In this document: positions 41,148 through 49,628 of the stretch, in pieces
Numbering within the stretch: position 1 is the stretch's first letter
Layout: each line of letters starts with the position of its first letter
Assembly: GCA_001898035.1 (NCBI GenBank)
Contig: MKRX01000015.1
Span: 273,614 to 337,613, forward strand
Source: Armatimonadetes bacterium 55-13
GTDB lineage: Bacteria; Armatimonadota; Fimbriimonadia; Fimbriimonadales; Fimbriimonadaceae
Direction of reading: 5' to 3'
DNA length: 64,000 nucleotides
The notes under the pieces: generated by a model
Seen by the model: the letters and a program-made list of their open reading frames with translations, nothing else
What the model was told of the DNA's origin: nothing
Database searches by the model: none
Position numbers and translations under genes: made by a program

Positions 41148-42120
41148 TCTGCGTCACCTCCACTCGGGGCGGAATGTGTCCACCCGTCGGCAGTCGGAGC
41201 TCGGCCAACGACAGTTCGATGCGTTGTCTCATCGACTCGTACATCTTCGGCAGGCGCAGGCCCTGCCCGAGCGTGTCGGCCGGCTCATCGACGTCGAATC
41301 CCGGTCCCAGGGTCGCGATTTCGAACAGAACGCCACCCGGCTCTCGGAAGTAGATCGATCGGAAGTAGTCGCGATCCATCACCGGGCTGATGTGATAGCC
41401 CAAGCTTGCGATCTCTTCTTGCCAATCTTTCTGTGTGACCTCATCGGTGGTTCTCCACGCGATGTGGTGAACCGTGCCATGTCCGCCCTGCCCGCGCCCC
41501 GCCTTGGGGTCCACGATCAGGTCTAGGTAGCCATCCTGCTCACCGCGGAATCGGATCCGTCCTTCGTCCTCCGAGACCTTCTCGAACCCGAGAACGCCCG
41601 TCAGCAAGTTTTGGGTAGCGTCGCCGTAGTTCTCGGTCATGGTGATCGAGTGCATTCGAGCGATCGCTTTGTCCACCGGGACCGTGCCCTCAGAGACGGG
41701 AACGCCCGCCTTGTACTCAGGCGAAGCGATCAGTTCCAAAGGCAGACCATCGTGAGCGCGGAACGGCAGAACTTCCTCGTCGCCCCTCTTGAAAGGATTG
41801 TCGAAGCTGATCGCCTCGGCCGCGAATCGGTCGATCCACCACCCCATCGCATCGGGGGGAATCGCAAGACCGGTCGACGTCACTTGACCAGCGCCCACTT
41901 TGCCTTGTCGGCCCGTCCCGTACGGGAAGAAGGTCAGCGCAGAACCGGGAGTTCCAAGGCCGTCCCCGTAGTACAGGTGATAGGCAGACGGATCGTCAAA
42001 GTTGACGGTGACCTTCACCAGACGCAGTCCCAAGATGCCCGTGTAGAAGTCCACGTTCGCTTGAGCGTCGTCCGTGATGGCGGTCATGTGATGAATTCCT
42101 AGAATCTTCTCGTTTTTCAC
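41140..42120 (-). CDS. VOC-family ring-cleaving dioxygenase (MhqO-like)
   Basis: A 326-residue protein with two pairs of glyoxalase/bleomycin-type beta-alpha-beta units. The first metal His is in LGIHHMTAITDDAQANVDFY; a second His appears in TVHHIAWRT and a Glu in GGVLFEIAT. LRLVKVTVNFDDPSAYHLYY and SALTFFPY are typical of MhqO/MhqA, extradiol-dioxygenase-like proteins linked to hydroquinone and quinone resistance. Start GTG 42120 with AGAGGA 9 bases upstream. A perfect palindrome sits about 70 bases upstream. No MarR-type regulator gene is adjacent. Confidence 0.9.
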   Translation of the reverse strand: MKNEKILGIHHMTAITDDAQANVDFYTGILGLRLVKVTVNFDDPSAYHLYYGDGLGTPGSALTFFPYGTGRQGKVGAGQVTSTGLAIPPDAMGWWIDRFAAEAISFDNPFKRGDEEVLPFRAHDGLPLELIASPEYKAGVPVSEGTVPVDKAIARMHSITMTENYGDATQNLLTGVLGFEKVSEDEGRIRFRGEQDGYLDLIVDPKAGRGQGGHGTVHHIAWRTTDEVTQKDWQEEIASLGYHISPVMDRDYFRSIYFREPGGVLFEIATLGPGFDVDEPADTLGQGLRLPKMYESMRQRIELSLAELRLPTGGHIPPRVEVTQNV

Positions 42121-42187
42121 TTTTTCGTTTCCTCTGCAGATTCATAAGACACCGCCCCCGAGTTATGCGAACGTCTTCTGTCGTGGT

Positions 42188-42205
42188 TTGTATCGAAGGA
42201 TACAA
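42188..42205. promoter_or_regulatory. Putative operator for the MhqO-like operon
   Basis: TTGTATC-GAAG-GATACAA is a perfect 7+4+7 palindrome in the gap upstream of the dioxygenase gene. GTATC/GATAC half sites are typical of HxlR/MarR-type redox regulators that respond to quinones. The regulator is not in this window. Confidence 0.5.
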
Positions 42206-42210
42206 GCTGG

Positions 42211-42660
42211 CTAATCGTTTTCCAGCAACTCTACTTGAACCCCCAGAGTCTTGAGGGTTTCCAGGTACGCGTATCGACCTCCGGTGTACTCACCGGTTTG
42301 GATCGTTTCCATTCCGGCCTCGGCCAAGTTTCGGCGAGCTTCCTTCATGGAAGGCACCACGAACGCAATGTGCTGAACGCTTTCTCCGAACTGATCCAAG
42401 TGGTCTTGCCAAGAACTGGGCTTGCCGTCGGGCTCGATGAGCTCAATCGCGACTTGGCCGAGATGGAAGAAGCACAGCTTAGCGGTGGCATCGCTTCGCT
42501 CGCCGTGATACTCCGTCTGAGCCTGATCGTATCCGGCGGTGACAATGATGTCGGGTTCCGAAACTCCGAGCATTGCGGCCCATGCCTTGCGAGACTTCTC
42601 GATGTCTTTGACGACGATGCCAATTTGCGTTACTTGGTCCGTTCCAAGAAGGTTGCCCAT
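42211..42660 (-). CDS. VOC-family protein (methylmalonyl-CoA epimerase-like fold)
   Basis: A 149-residue single VOC unit: TQIGIVVKDIEKSRKAWAAM, VAIELIEPDG, VQHIAFVVPSM, and LETLKTLGVQVELLE. His/Glu positions could bind a metal. The overall pattern is close to glyoxalase I and methylmalonyl-CoA epimerase relatives, but the epimerase catalytic set is not clearly complete and specificity is unknown. It is upstream of the dioxygenase gene on the same strand but 90 bases away with an operator between, so it is likely a separate unit. It is divergent from the DUF2156 gene. Confidence 0.8.
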   Translation of the reverse strand: MGNLLGTDQVTQIGIVVKDIEKSRKAWAAMLGVSEPDIIVTAGYDQAQTEYHGERSDATAKLCFFHLGQVAIELIEPDGKPSSWQDHLDQFGESVQHIAFVVPSMKEARRNLAEAGMETIQTGEYTGGRYAYLETLKTLGVQVELLEND

Positions 42661-42683
42661 GATGGCTCTATCATACTAAGGAA

Positions 42684-43733
42684 GTGCAGATCGACCCCGA
42701 CCGCCAACGGACGCGGGACCTGGTGCTGAAATACGGCTGGAACACCACTTGCTACCAGATCGTGAATCCGTGCATCGACCGCTGGTTTTCCGATGACTCC
42801 GTGGTGGGATATGTCGAGCGTCAGGGGGTTCGAGTTGTTGCCGGTGCGCCTGTTTGCCCCATGGACTCCCTAGAGGCGACTCTTCAGGCGTTTGAAGCAA
42901 CCGCCGAAGGGCACGTGTGCTACTTCGGAGCAGAGGAGCGATTGCGACAAGCCACCCGAACGAAGGGCAAGTATTCCTGCACCGTCTTAGGCGCCCAACC
43001 GGTCTGGTCGCCCGAATCTTGGCAAGCTGCCTTCGATGGAGACGCCTCGCTTCGTTTCCAACGCAATCGGGCGCGCAACAAGCATGTTGCCGTACGAGAG
43101 TGGACAACCGAGCAAGCGACCAACCATCCAGAGCTACGGCGCGTGCTAGAAGAGTGGCTCGCGACACGAGGGCTGCCCACCATGCATTTTTTGGTGGAAC
43201 CGGAGACGCTCGACTTTCTTGAAGACCGTCGGGTCTTTGTGGCGGAGCAGGAGGGCGAAGTGGTGGGATTCACAACGCTCTGCCCCATTCCCCTCCGTAA
43301 AGGCTGGCTCACCGAACAATTTGTGCGCGGAGCCAAGGCGCCTAACGGAACGGTGGAGTTAATGGTGGATTATGCGGTTGGAGCGGTTGGAAGTGAGGGC
43401 TCCGAGTTCGTGACGATGGGTATGGTGCCCCTTTCCACCAATGTCAGGGCAACCCGTGATACACCTGGCTGGCTTAAGTTCATGATGGGCTGGATGCGCG
43501 CCCACGGGCGACGATTTTATAACTTCGACGGACTGAATTGGTTCAAGCAAAAGTTCCACCCAGATCGTTGGGATCCAATCTACGCGATCTCTTCTGAGCC
43601 TCATATCTCGTTCAGAACGATCAACGCCATTGCCACCGCCTTTACCGGCATGCCTCCCTGGTTAGCCGTACTCCGAGGCGGAGTACGGGGATTGAAGCAA
43701 GAGGCGAGGTGGTTACTGAAGCGTAAGCGCTAA
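42684..43733 (+). CDS. DUF2156 protein (LPG synthase C-terminal-like, GNAT fold)
   Basis: A 349-residue soluble protein. YGWNTTCYQIVNPCIDRWFS, GVRVVAGAPVCPMDSLEATL, SLRFQRNRARNK and FYNFDGLNWFKQKFHPDRWD fit the double-GNAT domain found at the C-terminus of MprF, which transfers Lys or Ala from tRNA to phosphatidylglycerol. No membrane domain is present, so it is the stand-alone form, whose acceptor is not known. GTG 42684 is the probable start (AAGGA just upstream). The stop overlaps the convergent polA by 4 bases. Confidence 0.82.
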   Translation: MQIDPDRQRTRDLVLKYGWNTTCYQIVNPCIDRWFSDDSVVGYVERQGVRVVAGAPVCPMDSLEATLQAFEATAEGHVCYFGAEERLRQATRTKGKYSCTVLGAQPVWSPESWQAAFDGDASLRFQRNRARNKHVAVREWTTEQATNHPELRRVLEEWLATRGLPTMHFLVEPETLDFLEDRRVFVAEQEGEVVGFTTLCPIPLRKGWLTEQFVRGAKAPNGTVELMVDYAVGAVGSEGSEFVTMGMVPLSTNVRATRDTPGWLKFMMGWMRAHGRRFYNFDGLNWFKQKFHPDRWDPIYAISSEPHISFRTINAIATAFTGMPPWLAVLRGGVRGLKQEARWLLKRKR

Positions 43734-46336
43734 ACCGGTGTCATCTCATTCCAATCGCTGCCGATCTTGGCATCGACTTCGACCGGAACATTCAAAGGTA
43801 GCGCGCTTTCCATGCCGCTGCGAATCGGCTCGATGAGAGCGTCATCTCCGTCTTTTAGCTCGAAGACGAGTTCGTCGTGAACATTCAGGAGCATTCGGGT
43901 GGGCAAGCCGTTTAACTGCTTGCGGACATCGATCATCGCCAACTTCAGCATATCGGCGGCGGTGCCTTGAATAGGAGCGTTCATCGCCTGGCGCTCGGCA
44001 TAGCGTCTCTCTTGAAGTTTGGCCGCGTGAATATCCGGGAAATATCTTCGGCGTCCTAACAATGTGCGAGTGAACCCCTTAGATCGGGCTTCAGCTACGA
44101 TGCCATCCGTGAATGCCTTGACGCTTGGGAATCGTTCACTGTATTGCTTGATGAGCTCTTTCGCTTCGGCTACGGAGAATCCGCCACCGAGCTGTTGAGC
44201 GAGGCCATATTCGCTGACACCGTAGAGGACGGCGTAGTTCAGCATCTTGGCCAAACGGCGCTGCTCTTTGGTAGCCGGTTCTTCCCCTAATCCGAACATC
44301 TGCTGGGCGGTAACCGTGTGGACATCCTGGTGCTCGTCAAATGCCTTCTTGAGAGCGGGTTCCTCGCACATGTGGGCGAGGACGCGGAGTTCGATCTGCG
44401 AGTAGTCGAACGAGGCGAGTCGATAGCCATCGGCGGCGATGAACGCCTTGCGAATTCCGCGTCCGAGTTCGGTTCGGATCGGAATGTTCTGCATGTTGGG
44501 ATCGTTCGAGCTAAGTCGCCCGGTCGCTGCCCCGGTTTGGTTGTAAGTGGTGTGAATTCGGCCGTCCGGCTGAATGAGCTTCTCTAACGCATCCGCATAA
44601 GTGGACTTGAGTTTGGTGAGTTCGCGCCAGTTCAAAACTTCGGCGGCGATTTCGTATTGAGGGGCAATCAGACCGAGGACTTCGGCTCCGGTTGCGTAGC
44701 CTGTCTTCGTCTTCTGCGCGCCCGGGATCTGGAGTTTGTCGAAGAGGATCTCGCCGAGTTGTTTGGGGGAACCGATGGTGAACTCCTGACCCGCCAACTG
44801 GTAAATCAGTTGCGTCACACGCTCGATTTCGATTTGGAGCGTCTTGGAGAATTCTCTCAGTTGATCCCGGTCCGCCCGAATGCCGAAGCGCTCCATTTCA
44901 GTGAGGATGGGAACCAAGGGCAACTCGACTTCATCCAGAACTTTTTCCTGCTCTTCCTTCTTGAGCCGATCACGCAGAGCTGGTTCAAGAAGATGAAGGG
45001 CCGCCGCCATTTCTTCCGGTTTGGAGGGCGGTTGGATGTCTAAATAGCCCTGAACGAGGTCGCGAAGGCCATAAGCGGAGCGACCGGACTGAAGGACAAA
45101 GGCGGCAAGGAGGGAGTCAAAGCCAGGGGTGACGTGGAGGACCGGGTTCTCCGTGATGGCATCGAGTCGTTTGTAGGCAGGCTTTGCGTCGTGAAGAATC
45201 GCCCGCGAAGCGTTTTCGCCCATGAAGCGAAGGGCGTCTGCCTCGGGACACTCGACCACGTTCTTCCCCACCGCGATATAGGCTTTTCGCTCCGGATCGT
45301 CAAATAGATCTCGAGCGGCAGCAGATGAGAAGTAGATGGCAAATCGATCGTTCTTGACGAACGAGGCCAATCCTTCATATGAATCGACTTGCGATAGCTT
45401 GACTTCAAGCGCCTCACTTTCAACCTCCGCGACCGGGGCTTCTCGCTCGGCTCCCTCCAGGTACCGGCCCAAGACCTTGTCCGCGCGGCGATGCAGGCTC
45501 TTGAACTCATAGAATTCCAACATCGCTTTTGCCTTTTCTAGCTTATCGGGAGTGAGCAAGAACGGTTGGAAGTCGTATTCCAGCGGAACGTCTCGCTTGA
45601 TGGTCGCCAGGAACTTACTCATCTTGAGTTGATCAATGACTGGTTCAATTTTCTTGGCGTACTTCGGTGGGACTTCGGAGAACCGTTCGAGAATGCCTTC
45701 GACCGAGCCAAAGGTTTGGATCAACTCAGCGCCACCCTTGTCTCCGATGCCAGGCACACCTGGAATATTGTCGCTGGTATCTCCTTTAATCGCCTTGAAG
45801 TCGGGAACCTGGATGGGACTGACGCCCCAGCGCTCGAAGACCGCCGCCTCGTCGTACGTCACGGTGTCGGTTACGCCCAGCTTCATGGTCAGAACGGAAA
45901 CGTGCTCATCGACCAATTGCAGAGAGTCGAGATCACCGGTGACGATGGTGGTGTCATAGCCTGCCTTCTCGGCGAGTTGGCTGATCGTTCCCACGACGTC
46001 ATCCGCTTCGTAGCCGGTAACTTCCACAGAGGGAATCCCCAGGGCAGCAATTAACTCTCGAGCGATGGGGAGCTGGACCTTCAATTCTTCAGCGGTTTCC
46101 CTTCGTGTTCCCTTGTACTCCGCGAACTCGGCATGCCGAAAGGTCTTACCCGGGGCGTCAAGGGCGACCACAATGGCATCCGGCCCGATGTTCTCCAGCA
46201 GGAGGAAAAGCATTTGGGTGAATCCGTAGAGCGCATTGGTCGGCTTTCCATCGGCGGTGCTGAGGTAGCGGGTGGCAAAGAATGCCCGGTACAGCAGGCT
46301 GTATCCGTCGATGATGACCAGACGCTTGGGGTCCAT
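43730..46336 (-). CDS. polA: DNA polymerase I
   Basis: An 868-residue polymerase for repair and Okazaki fragment maturation. The 5'-3' exonuclease (1-290) has DGYSLLYRAFFA, GYEADDVVGTISQLA and VTGDLDSLQLV. The 3'-5' exonuclease-like region (about 305-480) lacks the Asp-X-Glu of motif I (FAIYFSSAAARDLFDD is at its place), so proofreading is probably lost, as in Taq polymerase. The polymerase domain has motif A SFDYSQIELRVLAH, motif B RRLAKMLNYAVLYG and motif C LLNVHDELVFEL. In the O-helix the residue equivalent to E. coli Phe762 is Tyr701, and the following Gly is Ala. It overlaps the convergent DUF2156 gene by 4 bases. Confidence 0.97.
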   Translation of the reverse strand: MDPKRLVIIDGYSLLYRAFFATRYLSTADGKPTNALYGFTQMLFLLLENIGPDAIVVALDAPGKTFRHAEFAEYKGTRRETAEELKVQLPIARELIAALGIPSVEVTGYEADDVVGTISQLAEKAGYDTTIVTGDLDSLQLVDEHVSVLTMKLGVTDTVTYDEAAVFERWGVSPIQVPDFKAIKGDTSDNIPGVPGIGDKGGAELIQTFGSVEGILERFSEVPPKYAKKIEPVIDQLKMSKFLATIKRDVPLEYDFQPFLLTPDKLEKAKAMLEFYEFKSLHRRADKVLGRYLEGAEREAPVAEVESEALEVKLSQVDSYEGLASFVKNDRFAIYFSSAAARDLFDDPERKAYIAVGKNVVECPEADALRFMGENASRAILHDAKPAYKRLDAITENPVLHVTPGFDSLLAAFVLQSGRSAYGLRDLVQGYLDIQPPSKPEEMAAALHLLEPALRDRLKKEEQEKVLDEVELPLVPILTEMERFGIRADRDQLREFSKTLQIEIERVTQLIYQLAGQEFTIGSPKQLGEILFDKLQIPGAQKTKTGYATGAEVLGLIAPQYEIAAEVLNWRELTKLKSTYADALEKLIQPDGRIHTTYNQTGAATGRLSSNDPNMQNIPIRTELGRGIRKAFIAADGYRLASFDYSQIELRVLAHMCEEPALKKAFDEHQDVHTVTAQQMFGLGEEPATKEQRRLAKMLNYAVLYGVSEYGLAQQLGGGFSVAEAKELIKQYSERFPSVKAFTDGIVAEARSKGFTRTLLGRRRYFPDIHAAKLQERRYAERQAMNAPIQGTAADMLKLAMIDVRKQLNGLPTRMLLNVHDELVFELKDGDDALIEPIRSGMESALPLNVPVEVDAKIGSDWNEMTPV

Positions 46337-46462
46337 AGACCTAAGTTACCCGCCGGACTGCTGGGCCGTTAGCCTCGACATTTTACGAGTGGTAATCACA
46401 GCATCAAGAACTACCGTTAGCTTTTCAGAACTGCGGCGTGAATCGCAGATTTGGAGAGAACT

Positions 46463-46942
46463 ATGCCGTTGCGCAATATGCTTTTAAGTCGATCATTTCG
46501 TTTGGTTGGATCGTTGTCGGTGCTCGCGGGAATCTTTTCTGCGCAACCTTACCGGCCGATGGTGTTCATGGGCGATTCAATGAGTCCCACTTACCACAAT
46601 CATGAAATAGCCCTGGCAACAACCGACACGTCTCATCTTCAAGTGGGTGATATCGTTGTCCTCGACTCACCGGTCGGAACCATCGTTAAGAGAATCGCCT
46701 ACTTGCCTGGGGACAAGATCAATCGCTATAAGTTTCTCGGCAAATGGCACGACTTGGTCGGGGAGTATGGCCTCTCGACAAGAACGAGAAAGAACTTGAA
46801 GCTATCTTCGCGTACGGTGCCGGAAGGCTACATGTACGTATTGGGAGACAACTCAGAAGTCTCGGTTGACTCAAGAGCGTTTGGAATGATTCCGCTCTCT
46901 TCCGTCAAATTCGTCCTCGTCACATCCAAGGCTAAGAACTAG
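46463..46942 (+). CDS. Small S26 signal-peptidase-like protein, copy 1
   Basis: A 159-residue protein anchored by one helix (LVGSLSVLAGIFSAQP). S26 motifs: nucleophile Ser39 in FMGDSMSPTY, general base Lys76 in TIVKRIAYLPGDK, and YMYVLGDNSEVSVDSRAFG. Signal peptidase I removes signal peptides on the outer face of the membrane; this short form resembles mitochondrial Imp and some archaeal-like or specialised bacterial types. ATG 46463 has GGAG 6 bases upstream. A paralog follows after 145 bases that hold no other visible feature. Confidence 0.9.
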   Translation: MPLRNMLLSRSFRLVGSLSVLAGIFSAQPYRPMVFMGDSMSPTYHNHEIALATTDTSHLQVGDIVVLDSPVGTIVKRIAYLPGDKINRYKFLGKWHDLVGEYGLSTRTRKNLKLSSRTVPEGYMYVLGDNSEVSVDSRAFGMIPLSSVKFVLVTSKAKN

Positions 46943-47087
46943 CATTCTTCGGGAGATATGCCCAATCCGCTCAGAAAGCGATAGGTTTATTGCGCAGATT
47001 GTAGCTTCATCAGAACTTTTGAGGGGGTTCATCCCGTTCTGAGGGTGTCGTCGCCAACAGCGTTGTCCAAGCGAGACAGGAGCCCCC

Positions 47088-47582
47088 ATGCTAGTCCGTG
47101 ATTTTCTCGCTCATCGTCTCTTTAAACTCGGAGTCTGGATTGTTCTGCTTGTCAGCGCCTATCTGCTTCAACCCTATCGCGCGGTGATTTTTGTCGGCAA
47201 CTCCATGTCCCCCACCTACCGAAACCTTGAAGTTGCCTTGGCATCTACCGATATCTCGCACATTCATAAAGGCGATGTCGTGGTGATCGAGGGCCCCGAG
47301 GGAATCATCGTCAAGCGAATCGCTTACATGCCCGGAGACTGGGTCGACAAGTTCGAGTTTCAAGGTGAGTGGTATTACACCGATGGATACGTCGTATCTC
47401 CCCATAGCCTCGATAAGCTCGGTTCGCGCGTCAAGCGTGGACAGGCGTGGATTCCCGGCGGTTATATCTTTGTGCTGGGTGACAATGCGGTCGAATCCGT
47501 GGACTCGCGCCAGTTGGGAGCCATTCCGATTAGTTCGATCCGGTGCGTCTTAGTCCACCCCAAATCAGGAGCCAATTCCTGA
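47088..47582 (+). CDS. Small S26 signal-peptidase-like protein, copy 2
   Basis: A 164-residue paralog of the gene before it, colinear through the catalytic region. Membrane helix KLGVWIVLLVSAYLLQPY; nucleophile Ser39 in FVGNSMSPTY, where the usual Asp before Ser is Asn; base Lys76 in GIIVKRIAYMPGD; and YIFVLGDNAVESVDSRQLG. AGGAG lies 5 bases before ATG 47088. Duplicate small peptidases may serve different substrates, for example PEP-CTERM or ordinary secreted proteins; this is inference. Confidence 0.9.
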   Translation: MLVRDFLAHRLFKLGVWIVLLVSAYLLQPYRAVIFVGNSMSPTYRNLEVALASTDISHIHKGDVVVIEGPEGIIVKRIAYMPGDWVDKFEFQGEWYYTDGYVVSPHSLDKLGSRVKRGQAWIPGGYIFVLGDNAVESVDSRQLGAIPISSIRCVLVHPKSGANS

Positions 47583-47633
47583 ATGTTCGTCTGTTAAAAG
47601 TTCAAGAAAATCTGGCGTTCTGAAGCAGGAACC

Positions 47634-47658
47634 TTCTCATTTGGCAACGAAATGAGAA
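47634..47658. repeat. Inverted repeat upstream of the TfoX-like gene
   Basis: TTCTCATTT and AAATGAGAA are perfect 9-bp arms separated by GGCAACG. A -10-like TACAAT lies at 47667-47672. It could be an operator for the downstream gene or a weak end signal for the peptidase gene; there is no T run. Confidence 0.45.
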
Positions 47659-47737
47659 CAACCGGGTACAATGAAGTTCTTCCGTAGCATCGCTGCGGTC
47701 CGGTAAACACCCACTTTTTACCCAAGGGAGTTCTGCT

Positions 47738-48082
47738 TTGAGCGCGATGGTCTATCGTCCCCTTCGATATGAGCAGATGATGAAAGCCGCAGAGGCCTAT
47801 GATGTCCGTGCCCGGAGAATGTTCGGTGGCATGGGGGTCTATACGGGCGAGCGCATGTTTGCTTTCCTTGTCGGCGAAGATATCGGATTAAAACTTTCAC
47901 CGGAACACTTCGACGAAGCGATGAGTATTCCGGGCGCAGGTCCTCTAAAGCCGGATGCCGAATCCGAGCCCATGCGTGAGTACGTCAAGATGCCGAAACA
48001 TGTGTTGGACAATCTGGAACTATTCATCATGTGGGTTGAGCGTAGTGCGGACTACGTACAGCGCAAGGCGCAACAAGCTTGA
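47738..48082 (+). CDS. TfoX N-terminal domain protein
   Basis: A 114-residue protein consisting only of the TfoX/Sxy N-terminal domain: VRARRMFGGMGVYTGERMFA, LGEDIGLKL-like VGEDIGLKLSPEH, and YVKMPKHVLDN. In gammaproteobacteria TfoX activates competence genes, but single-domain forms elsewhere have no proven role. TTG 47738 is chosen because AAGGGAG lies 7 bases upstream; an ATG at 47747 would have a long spacing. Confidence 0.85.
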   Translation: MSAMVYRPLRYEQMMKAAEAYDVRARRMFGGMGVYTGERMFAFLVGEDIGLKLSPEHFDEAMSIPGAGPLKPDAESEPMREYVKMPKHVLDNLELFIMWVERSADYVQRKAQQA

Positions 48083-48116
48083 ACTAAAGCGACCGTCTTT
48101 GCCCTCTAGCATTTAG

Positions 48117-49541
48117 ATGTCCGAAGAAAACCGCCAGAAACCCTGGTTCAAGTTGACTTGCCTCGGTTGCTTCATCGTGCCGTGCTTGCTGGGTCTCGGC
48201 ACATTCGGATACATCAAATATCGCATCAACCAAAAAGCGGATCAACTGCCGGTTGAACTTGCGAAGATCAAGGCAATGGGCCTCCCTACGACGTCCGAAG
48301 AACTGAACGCACGAGTTCCGGTGAGCCAAGGGCAGAATGCGGCGACGGTCTATCGCGAACTCATTGCGGAATACGAATCGCTTAAGAAAGAGAAAGAACC
48401 AAAAGAGGTTCTCAATCTCCTCGTTGGCGAGGTTGCGAAGGAGCCGATCCCCCACGCCAACCAACTGCTCAAGGATGCACTAGCGCGCCGGGCCAAAATC
48501 TTTACGCTTGTAACTCAGGCATCCAAAATTCCCAACTGCAACTTCGAACGGGATTGGACAAAGGGCGCCGCACTGCTTTTTCCTGAGTTCGCCTCCATCA
48601 AGGAAGTCGCGAAGTGGCTCGCGACCCGAGCTAAGCTCCAAGTCCGCCAGGGAGACAAAGCAGGCGCGATCGAATCGGTGAACGACATCTTTTCGCTTGC
48701 TCACCACATGGGGCAAGATCCAACCATGATCGGAGCCCTTGTCTCCATCGCCATCGATGCGATCGGAGTTGCCGCCCTAGAAGCCGTAACGGAGACCGAA
48801 AGAAACGATGCCACTTATTTGGCGATGGCTCGCCAGATGATGGAGCGTCTTCCCCCACTCCCTATCATGAAGGATGCCTTTGCTGGCGAGCTTGTGGGCG
48901 GACGCTATACAATTGCAAGCATCCGGAGCGCTCGAGATCTTGGCTTTTTCGAGGAAGGATTCGAGCCGATGCGTCATATTCCGTTTAGCGATCCTGCGGT
49001 TCGAAAGATGTTTGAAGCCTCTTTTGTTCGCGCTTGGCGTGAGGTTTTAACTTTACTCCCGGAAGACCCTGACGAATGGAAGAAAGCCTCGGAGGACATG
49101 GACAAGTTCGGACAAAAGCTGGATGCAGATAAGTCGATCGAAAACACCCTCAATCGAATCATGTTTCCCGTTTTTTCGAACGCCTTTCAAGCTCGGGCAA
49201 TCGCGCTTGCGCGGAGACGTGTCGCCAGCGTTTCCCTTCGATTGCTCCAAGATCGACTCCATGCTCTGCCTAAGACCATCACACAGTACGGGCCAATCGC
49301 TATCGATCCCATGGACGGAAAACCTCTGCGCTTTAAAGCCGATGGACGCGGATTTAGAGTGTGGAGCATCGATCGAGACTTGGTAGACAACGGCGGCGTT
49401 CGGTATAAGCGTGGGACGGGAGCCTATCGTGATGTCGACTATGTCTGGGGTTTCGATACCGTGATTCCCGAGGCAAAACCGCCGACCGGGCCCGCGGGCG
49501 GTCCGCCACCGGCAATCTCGATTGGCGCCGAATCCCGATAA
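48117..49541 (+). CDS. Hypothetical membrane-anchored protein
   Basis: A 474-residue protein with one membrane helix near the start (LTCLGCFIVPCLLGLGTFGY, residues 15-34) and a large, mainly helical outside domain. The C-terminal region has RYKRGTGAYRDVDYVWGFDT and ends Pro/Gly-rich (EAKPPTGPAGGPPP). The layout (short N-tail, helix, then a domain of helical repeats with DARIARAKLQVRQGDK-like segments) resembles uncharacterised proteins of Planctomycetota and Armatimonadota. It is 34 bases after the TfoX-like gene and 87 bases before the zinc-finger gene. No function can be assigned. Confidence 0.75.
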   Translation: MSEENRQKPWFKLTCLGCFIVPCLLGLGTFGYIKYRINQKADQLPVELAKIKAMGLPTTSEELNARVPVSQGQNAATVYRELIAEYESLKKEKEPKEVLNLLVGEVAKEPIPHANQLLKDALARRAKIFTLVTQASKIPNCNFERDWTKGAALLFPEFASIKEVAKWLATRAKLQVRQGDKAGAIESVNDIFSLAHHMGQDPTMIGALVSIAIDAIGVAALEAVTETERNDATYLAMARQMMERLPPLPIMKDAFAGELVGGRYTIASIRSARDLGFFEEGFEPMRHIPFSDPAVRKMFEASFVRAWREVLTLLPEDPDEWKKASEDMDKFGQKLDADKSIENTLNRIMFPVFSNAFQARAIALARRRVASVSLRLLQDRLHALPKTITQYGPIAIDPMDGKPLRFKADGRGFRVWSIDRDLVDNGGVRYKRGTGAYRDVDYVWGFDTVIPEAKPPTGPAGGPPPAISIGAESR

Positions 49542-49585
49542 AAACACCTAAAGATCTCAATCCTGATACCGAGAATCCTACTGGG

Positions 49586-49604
49586 CCTCCTATGACCAAG
49601 GAGG
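49586..49604 (+). promoter_or_regulatory. Leader hairpin that can pair a CCTCCT with AGGAGG
   Basis: CCTCCT-ATGACCA-AGGAGG forms a perfect 6-bp stem. The AGGAGG is a full Shine-Dalgarno sequence but lies 24 bases upstream of the next start codon, which has its own AAGAAGGT site. A 15-codon frame (49592-49639) starts inside the loop and ends over the next gene's start. Confidence 0.35.
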
Positions 49605-49628
49605 AAAACCTAAAGAAGGTTCTTAGAT

